DNA from: Deinococcota bacterium
Lineage (GTDB): Bacteria; Deinococcota; Deinococci; Deinococcales; Trueperaceae
Reading direction: 5' to 3'
DNA: 36,311 bases
Assembly: GCA_963170125.1 (NCBI GenBank)
Contig: CAUJFI010000085.1
Coordinates: 1 to 36,311, forward strand
In this document: positions 25,453 through 34,206 of the stretch, one piece after another
How positions within the stretch are numbered: position 1 is the stretch's first letter
How the letters are laid out: the number at the start of each line of letters is the position of its first letter
Notes under the pieces: generated by a model
What the model saw: only the letters and a program-made list of their open reading frames with translations
What the model was told of the DNA's origin: nothing
The model's database searches: none
Position numbers and translations under genes: made by a program

Positions 25453-25564
25453 CGACTCCTTAGTCAACAGGTGGAGGCGTCCGCGAGCACCTGCCCGACA
25501 GCCATCAGTCAGATGGTCGAGCGTGCTGTTGCCGGCGAGCGCCCTACCGTTCACAGGAGGCAGG

Positions 25565-27136
25565 ATGAAGAAGGCAGTATTGGTCGCGGCGCTGTTCTTG
25601 GTGCTCGGGCTGACGCAGGCGCAGACGCTCGTCTACGGCGTCTCCGGGTTCCCGACGTCCCTCGACGCCGTCGACACCACGGACGGCAACTCCCTGGTCG
25701 TGAGCCGCCAGATCGCCGAGCGCCTCATCGACTTCGCGCCCGGCTCCACCGACCTCGTGCCGGCGCTCGCCACCGCATGGAGCGCGAACGAGGACAGCAC
25801 GGTCTGGACGTTCGAGCTCCGTCAGGGCGTGAGCTTCCACGACGGTACGCCGTTCGACGCCGCCGCCGTCAAGTTCAACATCGACCGCCTCAACCACGCG
25901 GACAACCCGGCCGGCAACCGCGCCGAAGGCAAGACGTTCGCCATGTGGGACGCCACGTTCGGCGGCACCATCGAGAGCGGTTCGAACCTCATCGCCGACG
26001 TCGAGGTCGTCGACGACCACACGGTGCGCATGAACCTCACGAAGCCCGCGCCGTTCCTCCCGGCCCTGTGGGCGGCCGTCTACTTCCAGTTCGGTAGCCC
26101 CGCGGCCATCCAGGCCGCAGGTGTCGGCTACGGCACCCCGGGCTTCGGCGCAGTCGGCACCGGGCCATTCAAGTTCGTCTCGTGGACCGAGGGCGAACGC
26201 GTGGTGCTCGAGCGCAACGACGACTACTGGGGCGGCCCGGCCGGCGTCGCGAGCGTCGTGTTCCGCGGCATCCAGGAGCCGACTGCCCGTCTCGCCGAGC
26301 TACAGGCCGGCACCATCGACGTCGCCGTCCTCCTCACGTCCGACGACCTCGCCGCGGTCCAGGCCGACCCGAACCTGGTCGTCCAGACGGCCAGCTCCGA
26401 GCTGAACGTCGGCTACGTCGCCATCCACATCGACCACGCGCCGCTCGACAACGTCCTCGTGCGCCGTGCCATCATGCACGCCGTCGACCGCGACGCCATC
26501 GTGGATGCGTTCTACGAGGGCCTCGGCGTGACCGCCCAGGACCTGCTGCCGCCCTCGCTCTTCGGTCACGGCGAGCCGTGGCCGTACGAGTACAACCCGG
26601 AGCGCGCCAAGGAGCTCCTGGCGGAGGCCGGCTTCCCGAACGGCTTCGACGTCGAGTTCTGGTACATGCCGGTGAGTCGCCCGTACTTCCTGTCGCCGCA
26701 GCCCATCGCCGAGACCATCGCGTCGTACCTCGCCGACGTCGGGATCCGCGCCGAGCTCAAGACGGAGGACTGGACGACCTACGGCGCCGACTACCGCGCC
26801 GGCAAGTTCGCGATGTACATGATCGGCTGGAACGCCGACTACGCGGACCCCGACAACTTCCTCCTCACGTTCTTCGGGCCGTCGGCCGTGGGTCGCAGCG
26901 GCTGGGCCGATCCCGAGGTCTACGCCGCCCTCGCCAAGGCGCGTGAGATCGCCGATCCCGACGAGCGCGCCGCCCTCTACGCCAAGGTGAACGACATCAT
27001 CGCCGACCAGGCGATGGCGATGCCCGTGGCGCACAATCGCTCGCTCAACGCCACGCGCGCCAACGTCCACGGCTGGATCCCCAGCCCGCTCGGCTTCAGC
27101 TCCGTGGACCTGCACGGCGTCACGAAGACCGAGTAG
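25565..27136 (+). CDS. ABC transporter substrate-binding protein, family 5 (paralog of 20801-22369)
   Basis: A protein of 523 residues. Signal peptide MKKAVLVAALFLVLGLTQA|Q has the same length and cleavage point as the paralog. The two match along their whole length with few gaps (shared LERNDDYWGGPAGV, FYEGLGV, FGHGE.WPYEYNPE, MYMIGWNADYADPDNFL), so they arose by duplication. Differences cluster in some loops, for example the segment after AEGKTF, which could change ligand choice. ATG 25565 has AGGAGG 4 nt upstream. It is followed by a terminator and no permease, so it probably shares the permeases encoded at 22577-24621. Confidence 0.95.
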   Translation: MKKAVLVAALFLVLGLTQAQTLVYGVSGFPTSLDAVDTTDGNSLVVSRQIAERLIDFAPGSTDLVPALATAWSANEDSTVWTFELRQGVSFHDGTPFDAAAVKFNIDRLNHADNPAGNRAEGKTFAMWDATFGGTIESGSNLIADVEVVDDHTVRMNLTKPAPFLPALWAAVYFQFGSPAAIQAAGVGYGTPGFGAVGTGPFKFVSWTEGERVVLERNDDYWGGPAGVASVVFRGIQEPTARLAELQAGTIDVAVLLTSDDLAAVQADPNLVVQTASSELNVGYVAIHIDHAPLDNVLVRRAIMHAVDRDAIVDAFYEGLGVTAQDLLPPSLFGHGEPWPYEYNPERAKELLAEAGFPNGFDVEFWYMPVSRPYFLSPQPIAETIASYLADVGIRAELKTEDWTTYGADYRAGKFAMYMIGWNADYADPDNFLLTFFGPSAVGRSGWADPEVYAALAKAREIADPDERAALYAKVNDIIADQAMAMPVAHNRSLNATRANVHGWIPSPLGFSSVDLHGVTKTE

Positions 27137-27162
27137 GGCGGCTCGCGCCCGCGATCAACCTA

Positions 27163-27186
27163 GGGGCGCCGAGCAATCGGCGCCCC
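27163..27186 (+). terminator. Rho-independent-like terminator
   Basis: GGGGCGCCGA (27163-27172), tetraloop GCAA, and TCGGCGCCCC (27177-27186) form a perfect 10-bp stem 26 nt after the binding-protein stop. It is followed by a modest T-rich tail (CCATTTGTCGCTTTC). Confidence 0.8.
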
Positions 27187-27214
27187 CATTTGTCGCTTTC
27201 TCGGCTCCCCGCAT

Positions 27215-27220
27215 TAGAGT
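27215..27220 (+). promoter_or_regulatory. Leaderless -10 box (TAGAGT) of the FAD-oxidase operon
   Basis: TAGAGT (fits TANNNT) ends 7 nt before ATG 27228, no Shine-Dalgarno in between. A GTG at 27219 in the same frame falls inside the box and is therefore unlikely to be the start. Confidence 0.55.
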
Positions 27221-27227
27221 GGGGCGC

Positions 27228-28598
27228 ATGGCCATCGCAGACGCACTCTCGCTCCTCCTGGGCGCCGACCGCATCGACACGACCGCGGCCGCCCTGACCC
27301 AACATTCGCGCGGCGAGTCGTACGCCGCGGGCGTCATGCCCGAAGTCGTCGTCTACCCACAGAGCACGGACGAGGTGAGTAAGGTCCTGCGCTTCGCGAC
27401 CGAGCGGGGCGTGCCCGTGACGCCAGTGGCGGCCAACTCGAGCCTGGAGGGCCACACCGTGCCCGTGGCCGGCGGCATCTCCCTCGACCTCGGGCGCCTC
27501 GACCGCGTCCTCGAGTCGCGGCCCGAGGACCTCCTCATCGTCGTGCAACCCGCGATCACCTACCCTCGCGTGAACGAGCACGTACGCCGGCACGGCCTCT
27601 TCTTCCCGATCGACCCGGGCGCGCACGCGTCCATCGGGGGCATGGTCAGCACGAACGCGTCGGGCACGGCCGCCGTCCGCTACGGGACTACCGGCGACTA
27701 CGTGCTCGCGCTCGAGGTCGTGACGCCCACCGGCGAGGTCCTGCGCCTCGGCAACCGCGCCCGCAAGTCGGCGAGCGGCTACGACCTCTGCGCACTGTTC
27801 ACGGGCGCGGAGGGCACCCTCGGGGTGATAACCGAGGTCACCTTGCGCCTCGTCGGCTTGCCCGAGGCCGCCGCCGCGGCCAGGCTCCCGTTCCCGGACG
27901 CCTATAGCGCGACCTCGTTCGTGACCAGGCTCATCCAGGCCGGCGTGCCGGTGGCGCGCTGCGAGCTGATCGACCCGATCAGCATCAGGGCCGTCAACGC
28001 CTACTCCGGCACGGCGTTCCCGGAGGAGATGACCATCTTCCTCGAGTTCCACGGCAACCCAGCTGGCATAGCCGCCGAGGTGGAGATCGCCCGCGAGCTG
28101 GCAGCGGACGCCGGCGCGACCGCGTTCGAGGCGGCCACGGACGCGGGCGAGCGCGCGCGGCTGTGGGAAGCGCGCCACACCATGCTGTTCGCGGCCAACG
28201 CGGCCCACCCGGGGCTGGACAGCATCATCACCGACGTGGCGGTGCCCATCTCCGAGTTGCCCGCCGCCGTGGCCAGCGCCATGGCCGACTGCGCCGAGCA
28301 CGGCCTGGACGTACACGTGGTAGGCCACGTCGGCGACGGGAACTTCCATTTGACGCTCTACGTCGCGGACGCCGCCGAGCGGGCGCTGGCCCAAGGCGTG
28401 GTCGACCGCATGACGCACCGGGCCCTCGACGTGGGCGGCACGGCCACGGGCGAGCACGGCGTCGGCCTGCGCAAACTGAAGTACATGGAGCGCGAGCACG
28501 GCGAGGCGCTCGGCCTCATGCAGACCATCAAGGCGACCCTCGACCCGGCCGGCATCATGAACCCGGGCAAGAAGCTGCCCGTACGGGCGCCGAGGTGA
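27228..28598 (+). CDS. FAD-binding 2-hydroxyacid oxidase/dehydrogenase (GlcD / D-lactate dehydrogenase-like)
   Basis: A protein of 456 residues. The FAD-binding PCMH-type domain (about 35-215) shows PQSTDEVSKVLRFATERGVPVTPVAANSSLEGHTVP, FPIDPGAHASIGGMVSTNASGT and GAEGTLGVITEVTLRL. The C-terminal FAD-linked oxidase domain has VGHVGDGNFH, GTATGEHGVG and PAGIMNPGK. This family oxidises D-lactate, glycolate or related 2-hydroxyacids; D-lactate dehydrogenase (LDHD-like) is the nearest impression. No GlcE/GlcF partners are adjacent, favouring a single-subunit enzyme. The end overlaps the isomerase gene by GTGA. Confidence 0.93.
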   Translation: MAIADALSLLLGADRIDTTAAALTQHSRGESYAAGVMPEVVVYPQSTDEVSKVLRFATERGVPVTPVAANSSLEGHTVPVAGGISLDLGRLDRVLESRPEDLLIVVQPAITYPRVNEHVRRHGLFFPIDPGAHASIGGMVSTNASGTAAVRYGTTGDYVLALEVVTPTGEVLRLGNRARKSASGYDLCALFTGAEGTLGVITEVTLRLVGLPEAAAAARLPFPDAYSATSFVTRLIQAGVPVARCELIDPISIRAVNAYSGTAFPEEMTIFLEFHGNPAGIAAEVEIARELAADAGATAFEAATDAGERARLWEARHTMLFAANAAHPGLDSIITDVAVPISELPAAVASAMADCAEHGLDVHVVGHVGDGNFHLTLYVADAAERALAQGVVDRMTHRALDVGGTATGEHGVGLRKLKYMEREHGEALGLMQTIKATLDPAGIMNPGKKLPVRAPR

Positions 28599-29635
28599 CG
28601 GTCGGCGCGCGCGCCTCAGGCCCGGCGCGACCGTTCGAGCCGTACCCGCTCCTGCTACGCCCGCACCTGTACCGGCGCATCTGGGGTGGCGCGCGCCTCG
28701 CAGCGTGGTTCGGGGCGCGGCCCGTCGAGGTCCCGGTGAGCGGACCGACGGGGGAGCCCGTGGGGGAGTGCTGGCTCGTCGACGCCGGTAACCTGGTCGA
28801 GAACGGCCCGTACGCTGGTGTGACGCTCGGCGAGTTGGCCCGGACCCACGGGGCCGCGTTGGTCGGGTCGGCCCCCGCCGAGCGCTACGGCGCCCGCGTG
28901 CCCCTACTGGCCAAGTTCCTCGACGCCGCCTCCGACCTCTCGGTGCAGGTACACCCGGACGACGCCTACGCCGCCAGCGTGGAGGCCGCCAGCGGCCACC
29001 TCGGCAAGGCGGAGGCCTGGCTGATGCTCGCGTGCGACCCGGGGGCGTCCGTACTCCGCGGCTTCGTGCGTGACGTCACGGAGGCGGAGGCGCGCGCGGC
29101 GCTGGCGGACGGCGCCTTCGCAGACCTGCTGCACCGCGTCCGCGTGCGTGAGGGCGACGTGGTCGTGAACCCGGCCGGCACGGTGCACGCCGTCGGCGCC
29201 GGGTGCTTCCTGTTCGAGATCCAGCAGGCGAGCGACCTGACCTACCGGCTCTACGACTACGGCAGAACCGGGGCGGACGGCCAGCCGCGCGAGCTCCACG
29301 TGGAGCGGGCCCTGGCCGTCGCGAACCTGACCGGCGGTCCTTACGCGCCTCACAACGCGCTACCAGAGCCAGGTGGCTGGCGCCGGGCGGTCGAGCTGCC
29401 CGAGTTCGTGCTCGACGCGTGCCGTCTGACGCCGGGAGCGCCGCTCCCAGGCGCCACGACCGCGCGCTCGCTCGAGCTGATCGTCCTGACGGGTGGCACC
29501 GCGCGCTTGTCCGCAGCCGGTCGCACGCTGGCGCTCGATCGGGGTACCGCGGTAGTGCTCCCGGCGAGCCTCGGCAGCTACGCCTTGGAGGGCGACGCGG
29601 GCGTGCTCAAGGCGGCCGTGGGGGAGCGGGCCTGA
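28595..29635 (+). CDS. manA: Mannose-6-phosphate isomerase, class I
   Basis: A protein of 346 residues. It interconverts mannose 6-phosphate and fructose 6-phosphate with zinc. Seen: LLRPHLYRRIWGG at the N-terminus, zinc ligands in LSVQVHPDD (Gln and His), Glu in GKAEAWLML, and His in NPAGTVHAVGAG. A second cupin-like half ends the chain (TTARSLELIVLTGGTARL). The size fits the Bacillus-type short class rather than the about 390-residue enteric enzyme. The start is the GTG overlapping the stop of the oxidase gene (GTGA). The DUF84 gene begins directly after its stop codon. Confidence 0.93.
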   Translation: MTVGARASGPARPFEPYPLLLRPHLYRRIWGGARLAAWFGARPVEVPVSGPTGEPVGECWLVDAGNLVENGPYAGVTLGELARTHGAALVGSAPAERYGARVPLLAKFLDAASDLSVQVHPDDAYAASVEAASGHLGKAEAWLMLACDPGASVLRGFVRDVTEAEARAALADGAFADLLHRVRVREGDVVVNPAGTVHAVGAGCFLFEIQQASDLTYRLYDYGRTGADGQPRELHVERALAVANLTGGPYAPHNALPEPGGWRRAVELPEFVLDACRLTPGAPLPGATTARSLELIVLTGGTARLSAAGRTLALDRGTAVVLPASLGSYALEGDAGVLKAAVGERA

Positions 29636-30295
29636 GTGGACGACCCCACCACGGCGGCCACGCCGGCGCACGTGGCAGAGGCCCCGCCGGAGAGCGTACT
29701 CGCGCTCCTGCGCCACGTGGCCCTCGGGTCGACCAGCCCGGCGAAGGTCAGGGCGCTCGAGACGGCGTTGCGGCGGGTGCACGGGCGCTTCGTCGCGGTG
29801 ACGCACGTCGCCACGCCGTCGGGCGTGCCAGCGCAGCCCGTGGGTGACGACGAGACGTACGCCGGAGCCATGAACCGGGCCCGCGGCGCGCTGGCGCTCG
29901 TGCCGGGCGCGCAGCTCGGCGTCGGGATCGAGGCGGGCGTGAGCGGCGCCGGGGCCGAGCACCACGCGGGCGGGGTCCGGGCGGGCCGCGGGGGCGGCGC
30001 GGCGCGCGGCGGGTTGTACACGAGCGCCTGGGTCGTCGTGACGGACCGCGCGGGGCGCCTAGGTTCGGCGCGTAGCGCGACGTTCGCGGTGCCCACGTTC
30101 CTCGCGGAGCGCGTTTCGGCCGGTCAGGAGCTCGGTACGGCGCTCGATGCCGCCTACGGCCTCGAGCGCGCGAAGGACGGCCCCGGGGCAGCTGGCGTGC
30201 TCACCCGGGGCCTCGTATCGCGGTCCGAACTGTACGTGCAGGCGGTGCTGCTGGCCCTGGTGCCGTGGTTGGCGCCGGAGCCGCGCGGGGGCTAG
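29636..30295 (+). CDS. DUF84 family inosine/xanthosine triphosphatase (YjjX-like)
   Basis: A protein of 219 residues. Family motifs: VALGSTSPAKVRALETAL, the substrate loop TPSGVPAQPVGDDETYAGAMNRARGAL, GVGIEAGV, and the C-terminal KDGPGAAGVLTRGLVSRSELY. Members hydrolyse non-canonical purine triphosphates (ITP, XTP), cleaning the nucleotide pool. The GTG start follows the isomerase stop with no gap; GGGGAG lies 9 nt upstream. Oddities: a roughly 20-residue N-terminal extension before the core and a Gly/Ala/Arg-rich insertion (about 103-126) after GIEAGV, where related proteins have a short turn. Confidence 0.88.
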   Translation: MDDPTTAATPAHVAEAPPESVLALLRHVALGSTSPAKVRALETALRRVHGRFVAVTHVATPSGVPAQPVGDDETYAGAMNRARGALALVPGAQLGVGIEAGVSGAGAEHHAGGVRAGRGGGAARGGLYTSAWVVVTDRAGRLGSARSATFAVPTFLAERVSAGQELGTALDAAYGLERAKDGPGAAGVLTRGLVSRSELYVQAVLLALVPWLAPEPRGG

Positions 30296-30303
30296 CCCTG
30301 CGG

Positions 30304-32703
30304 TCAGCCGGGCGTGCCCGGCTGCGCCCCCTGGCGGTCTGCGGCCGGCGGCACGAACGCCGCTGCGCCCTCCGTCTGGTCCTCCGGCATCAGCATGATG
30401 TCGAGGACCTGGCGGAAGTCGCTCACTGGCACGACCTCGAGGTCCTCGAGGATGACGCCGGGTACCTCCTCCAGGTTGGCCTCGTTGTCCTTGGGCAGGA
30501 TGACCGTGCCGATGCCGGCCTGATGGGCCGCCAGGAGCTTCTCTTTCACGCCGCCGATGGGCAGGACGCGGCCGCGCAGCGTGATCTCGCCTGTCATGGC
30601 GACGTCGCCGCGTAGCGGCCGGCCGGTCAGGGCACTGACCACGGCGCTCGCGATGGCGATGCCGGCGGAGGGGCCGTCCTTCGGGGTGGCGCCCTCCAGC
30701 ACATGCACGTGCAGGTCGCGCTTCTCGTGGAAGTCGGGGGCGATGCCGTACTCCTCGGCGTGCTTGCGTAGGAAGGCGATGCCGGCCTGGGCGCTCTCCT
30801 TCATGACATCGCCCAGCTGGCCCGTCAGGGTCGTCACGCCCTTGCCTGGCACGGCGACGGTCTCGATGTCGAGTGTCACCCCGCCGACCGACGTCCAGGC
30901 GAGCCCGTGCGCCAGGCCGACCTGCGGCTCCTTCTCGGCCTGCTCGTCGCGGTAGGGCGGCACGCCGAGGAGGACGCGGACGGCGTCGGAGTCGACGTTG
31001 CGCACGCCCTCCCACGGCGCAGTGAGGAACTCCTTGGCCGACTTGCGGGCGGCCTTGGCGATGAGCCTGTCGAGGTTGCGCACCCCAGCCTCGCGCGTGT
31101 ACTCGGTGACGACCCGGCGGATGGCGCCGTCGTCGAACGCGAGGTGCTCGGCCAGGCCGTGGTCGCGGAGCTGACGGGGCACGCGGTAGCGCTTGGCGAT
31201 CTCCAGCTTCTCGACGAGTGTGTACCCCGGGATCTGGATGACCTCCATACGGTCGAGGAGGGGCCGGGGGATCGTCGAGAGGGTGTTGGCCGTCGTGATG
31301 AACATGACCTTGGAGAGGTCGTAGGGGATCTCGAGGTAGTGGTCGGCGAACGTGTTGTTCTGTTCGGGGTCGAGGACCTCGAGGAGCGCGGACGACGGGT
31401 CGCCCCGGAAGTCCGCCGTCATCTTGTCGACCTCGTCTAGCAAGAAGACGGGGTTGATCGCGCCGGCCGTCTTCATGCCCTGGATGATGCGACCGGGGAG
31501 GCTGCCGATGTACGTGCGGCGGTGGCCCCTGATCTCGGCCTCGTCGCGTACGCCGCCCAGGCTCATGCGCACGAACTTGCGCCCGAGGCTGCGCGCGATG
31601 GACTTCCCGAGGCTCGTCTTGCCGACCCCGGGCGGGCCGACCAGGCAGAGGATGGGGGCCTTGTAGTCGGCCGATTCGACGTCCCGCGTGAGCTGCCGCA
31701 CGGCCAGGAACTCGAGGATGCGCTCCTTGGGCTCTTCCAACGCGTAATGGTCCTCGTCCAGCACCCGCTGGCTGTTGCCGATGTCCAGGTGTTCCTCGTC
31801 GATCTCGCTCCACGGGAGTTCCAGGAGGGTGTCGACGTAGGTGCGCACGACCGTGGCCTCCGGTGAGCCGCCGGCCATCTTCTCGAGCCGGTCGATCTCC
31901 TTGAGGGCCCGCTCCTTGGCGTGCTCGGGCAGGTTCTTGGCCTCGACCTTGGCGCGCAGCTCCTCGCCCTCGCTCTCCTCGCCCGAGCCGAGCTCCTTCT
32001 GGATGGCCTTCATCTTCTCGCGCAAGTAGTACTCGCGCTGGTTCGAGTCCATCTGTTGCTTGACGCGGGCGCTGATCTCCTTCTCCGTGTCGAACCGCTC
32101 GAGGTCGCGGGTCAGGAACCCGAAGACGAGCTCGAGGCGTTTGACCGCGGAGGCCTCCTCGAGAGCGGCCTGCTTGTCCGCCACGTCCCACGTGGCGAAC
32201 TTGGCCACCACGTCCGCGAGCGGGCCGGGCTCCTTCATGGCGCGGAGGTTCTCCAGGTGGAAGGAGTCGAGCCGCATGTTCTTGTTCTGCTGGGCGTACT
32301 CGCCGAAGGCGACCTTGACCTGCTCGACGAGCGCGAGGACCTTCTCGTCCTGCCTGTCGACGCCCACCTCGGTGATGGTGGAGACGCGGGCCCGCAACGC
32401 TGAGCCTTGCACGTACTCCTCGATGGTCGCGCGGTCGCGGCCCTCGACGAGGACCTGAAGCGTGTCGTTCGGGAGGCGGATCACCTGCTTGACCACGGCG
32501 AGGGTGCCAACGGAGTAGAGGTCGGTCTCGTTCGGGTCGTCTATGCGCGAGTCGCGCTGGACGACGAGCAGCACGCGGTTGTCGCCCGCCTGGGCCTCTT
32601 CCAAGGCGCGCTTGGACTTCGGCCGGCCGACGTCCACGTTCTCGAGCGTGCGCGGCAGCACCACTTGGCTGCGAAGCGCGATAACTGGCAGTACCCAATC
32701 CAT
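30304..32703 (-). CDS. lon: ATP-dependent Lon protease
   Basis: A protein of 799 residues. Lon degrades misfolded and regulatory proteins in the cytosol. Layout: N-terminal substrate-binding domain and coiled coil (1-about 310, with [19 protein letters not shown]); AAA+ domain with Walker A GPPGVGKT (356-363), Walker B FLLDEVD (420-426) and sensor region [18 protein letters not shown]; and the protease domain with catalytic Ser679 (PKDGPSAG) and Lys720 ([10 protein letters not shown]). These positions match E. coli Lon (Ser679, Lys722). The ATG at 32703 gives the expected N-terminus ([16 protein letters not shown]). A degenerate TTTACT lies 6 nt upstream. No CIRCE or HAIR heat-shock operator was seen. 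Confidence 0.98.
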   Translation of the reverse strand: MDWVLPVIALRSQVVLPRTLENVDVGRPKSKRALEEAQAGDNRVLLVVQRDSRIDDPNETDLYSVGTLAVVKQVIRLPNDTLQVLVEGRDRATIEEYVQGSALRARVSTITEVGVDRQDEKVLALVEQVKVAFGEYAQQNKNMRLDSFHLENLRAMKEPGPLADVVAKFATWDVADKQAALEEASAVKRLELVFGFLTRDLERFDTEKEISARVKQQMDSNQREYYLREKMKAIQKELGSGEESEGEELRAKVEAKNLPEHAKERALKEIDRLEKMAGGSPEATVVRTYVDTLLELPWSEIDEEHLDIGNSQRVLDEDHYALEEPKERILEFLAVRQLTRDVESADYKAPILCLVGPPGVGKTSLGKSIARSLGRKFVRMSLGGVRDEAEIRGHRRTYIGSLPGRIIQGMKTAGAINPVFLLDEVDKMTADFRGDPSSALLEVLDPEQNNTFADHYLEIPYDLSKVMFITTANTLSTIPRPLLDRMEVIQIPGYTLVEKLEIAKRYRVPRQLRDHGLAEHLAFDDGAIRRVVTEYTREAGVRNLDRLIAKAARKSAKEFLTAPWEGVRNVDSDAVRVLLGVPPYRDEQAEKEPQVGLAHGLAWTSVGGVTLDIETVAVPGKGVTTLTGQLGDVMKESAQAGIAFLRKHAEEYGIAPDFHEKRDLHVHVLEGATPKDGPSAGIAIASAVVSALTGRPLRGDVAMTGEITLRGRVLPIGGVKEKLLAAHQAGIGTVILPKDNEANLEEVPGVILEDLEVVPVSDFRQVLDIMLMPEDQTEGAAAFVPPAADRQGAQPGTPG
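30305..30324. terminator. Hairpin overlapping the lon stop, between convergent genes
   Basis: CAGCCGGG-CGTG-CCCGGCTG is a perfect 8-bp stem with a tetraloop, located in the last codons and stop of lon and only 10 nt past the DUF84 stop. The two convergent genes are just 8 nt apart, so this is the only terminator candidate for either. Confidence 0.45.
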
Positions 32704-32775
32704 GGAGCTAGTAAACCCCCAATCCGCCCGTCGGCTCCGTAATGTGGCTGACTGCGGGCTGCGGTCGCACGCGGC

Positions 32776-32875
32776 GGCTCACAGGGCGGTGGGCACCCCG
32801 AGCCCAGGCAGTGTCGCGCCGCCATCGGCTCACAAGTCTGTGGGCACCCCGAACTCCGGCAGCGACACGCGGCGC
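32776..32875. repeat. Imperfect tandem repeat: decayed second copy of the RNase gene 3' end
   Basis: The segment from 32827 (last codons and stop of the beta-CASP RNase gene) is repeated at an offset of 51 bp, from 32776, with about four of five bases kept over some 48 bp. Shared strings include GGCTCACA and GTGGGCACCCCGA. Read on the minus strand, the gene ends SLPEFGVPTDL-stop and the spare copy reads TLPGLGVPTAL-stop in the same phase. Confidence 0.7.
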
Positions 32876-34206
32876 CCACTGCGCCTCAGCTCCGCCGCGA
32901 AGCCGTCCATCACTTCCGGCTCGCCGTGGACGAGGAGCACGTGCGTGGCCCCCGTCGGCGTCATGAACGCGAGCAGGTCGTCGTGATCGGCGTGGGCAGA
33001 GAAGCCCTTGATGTTCTCGATGGTCGCGCGCACCACCACCTCCTCGCCGAACAGCTTGACGCGCTTGGCGCCCTCCAGGAGGAGCCTGCCGAGCGTGCCG
33101 TGCGCCTGGTAGCCGACCACGATGAGGGTCGCCTCCTCGCGCCAGAGGTTGTGCTTGAGGTGGTGCCTGATCCGGCCGCCGGTCAGCATGCCGGAGCCGG
33201 CGATGACGACCGCCCCGCCGGTGACCTCGTTGATGGCCTTTGACTCGTCCGCCGTCACGGCGTACCGGAGCGTCGGCGGCTCGAACGGGTCCTGGCCGGC
33301 GTCAATCAGGTCCGCGATCTCCGGCCGGAAGTCGCACGCGCACTCCTGGTACAGGCGCGTCATCTTCGCGGCCATCGGCGAGTCGAGGAAGACCGGCAGC
33401 CTCGGGACCTGCCCGGCGCTCATCAGGCGGTTGACGAGGTAGAGGACCTGCTGCGCCCGCTCGGCGGCGAACGTCGGGATCATGACGTTGCCGCCCTTCC
33501 CGAGCGAGCGGCCGAGCGCGACCTGGAAGCGGGCCTCGGTCTCGGCGCGTGTCGGGTGCGTCTGGTCGGCGTAGGTGGACTCGATGACGAGCACGTCGCA
33601 CCCGCCCGGCGGCTCCGCCGGCGCTTGGATGCTGCTCTCGCGGTTGCCGAGGTCGCCCGAGAAGACGACGCGCGCCTCGCGCGTCCGCAGCTCGATGTAG
33701 GCGCTGCCGAGGATGTGACCGGCGGGTCTGAAGGTGGCCGTGACGCCTTCGGCGACGCGCACGGGCTCATGCAGCGCCACGTTCTGGAAACGCGCGATGG
33801 CCGCCTCGACATCCGCCAGGGTGTAGAGCGGGCCAAGCAGCTCGGACTCCCGTCCGGCGCGGCGCGCCTTGCGCAGGTCACGCTCGAAGTCCTCCTCCTG
33901 TAGCTTGGCGGCGTCCCGGAGGATGATGGCCGCTACGTCGGCTGTCGCCTTGGTGGCGAGGAAGCGCCCCGCGTAGCCCGCCTTCACGAGGAGCGGCAGA
34001 CGACCCACGTGGTCGAGGTGCCCGTGGGTGACGAGCACGGCACCGAGGTCGCGAGGCTCGAACGGGAAGGGCGCGCGGTTGAGGTCTTCCAACTCGGCCC
34101 CACCCTGGAAGAGGCCGCAGTCGACCACGAGCTGGAAGTCACCGAGGTCGAGATGGTGGCAGCTGCCCGTGACGGTGCGCGCCGCGCCGGCGCTGGTGAG
34201 CCTCAT
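32830..34206 (-). CDS. MBL-fold beta-CASP RNA-processing exonuclease (TTHA0252-like)
   Basis: A protein of 458 residues. MBL motifs are GSCHHLDLG, THGHLDHVG, GHILGSAY and FSGDLGN. The beta-CASP part has ESTYADQTH, PTFAAERAQQVLYLV, FLDSPMAAKMT and SGMLTGGR. The C-terminus carries GFSAHADHDDLL and LVHGEPEVM with the last zinc ligands. This is the CPSF73-like bacterial RNase type characterised in Thermus (TTHA0252), which degrades or trims RNA. It has no S1 or other RNA-binding extension and is distinct from the larger RNase J. It overlaps the MBL gene upstream by ATGA and lies 126 nt upstream of lon. Confidence 0.94.
   Translation of the reverse strand: MRLTSAGAARTVTGSCHHLDLGDFQLVVDCGLFQGGAELEDLNRAPFPFEPRDLGAVLVTHGHLDHVGRLPLLVKAGYAGRFLATKATADVAAIILRDAAKLQEEDFERDLRKARRAGRESELLGPLYTLADVEAAIARFQNVALHEPVRVAEGVTATFRPAGHILGSAYIELRTREARVVFSGDLGNRESSIQAPAEPPGGCDVLVIESTYADQTHPTRAETEARFQVALGRSLGKGGNVMIPTFAAERAQQVLYLVNRLMSAGQVPRLPVFLDSPMAAKMTRLYQECACDFRPEIADLIDAGQDPFEPPTLRYAVTADESKAINEVTGGAVVIAGSGMLTGGRIRHHLKHNLWREEATLIVVGYQAHGTLGRLLLEGAKRVKLFGEEVVVRATIENIKGFSAHADHDDLLAFMTPTGATHVLLVHGEPEVMDGFAAELRRSGRRVSLPEFGVPTDL

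Noticed and set aside
32725..32775. A third, more decayed copy of the RNase gene 3' end
   Set aside because: Only a short GGCTC and scattered bases match, at an offset different from 51 bp; not distinguishable from chance.
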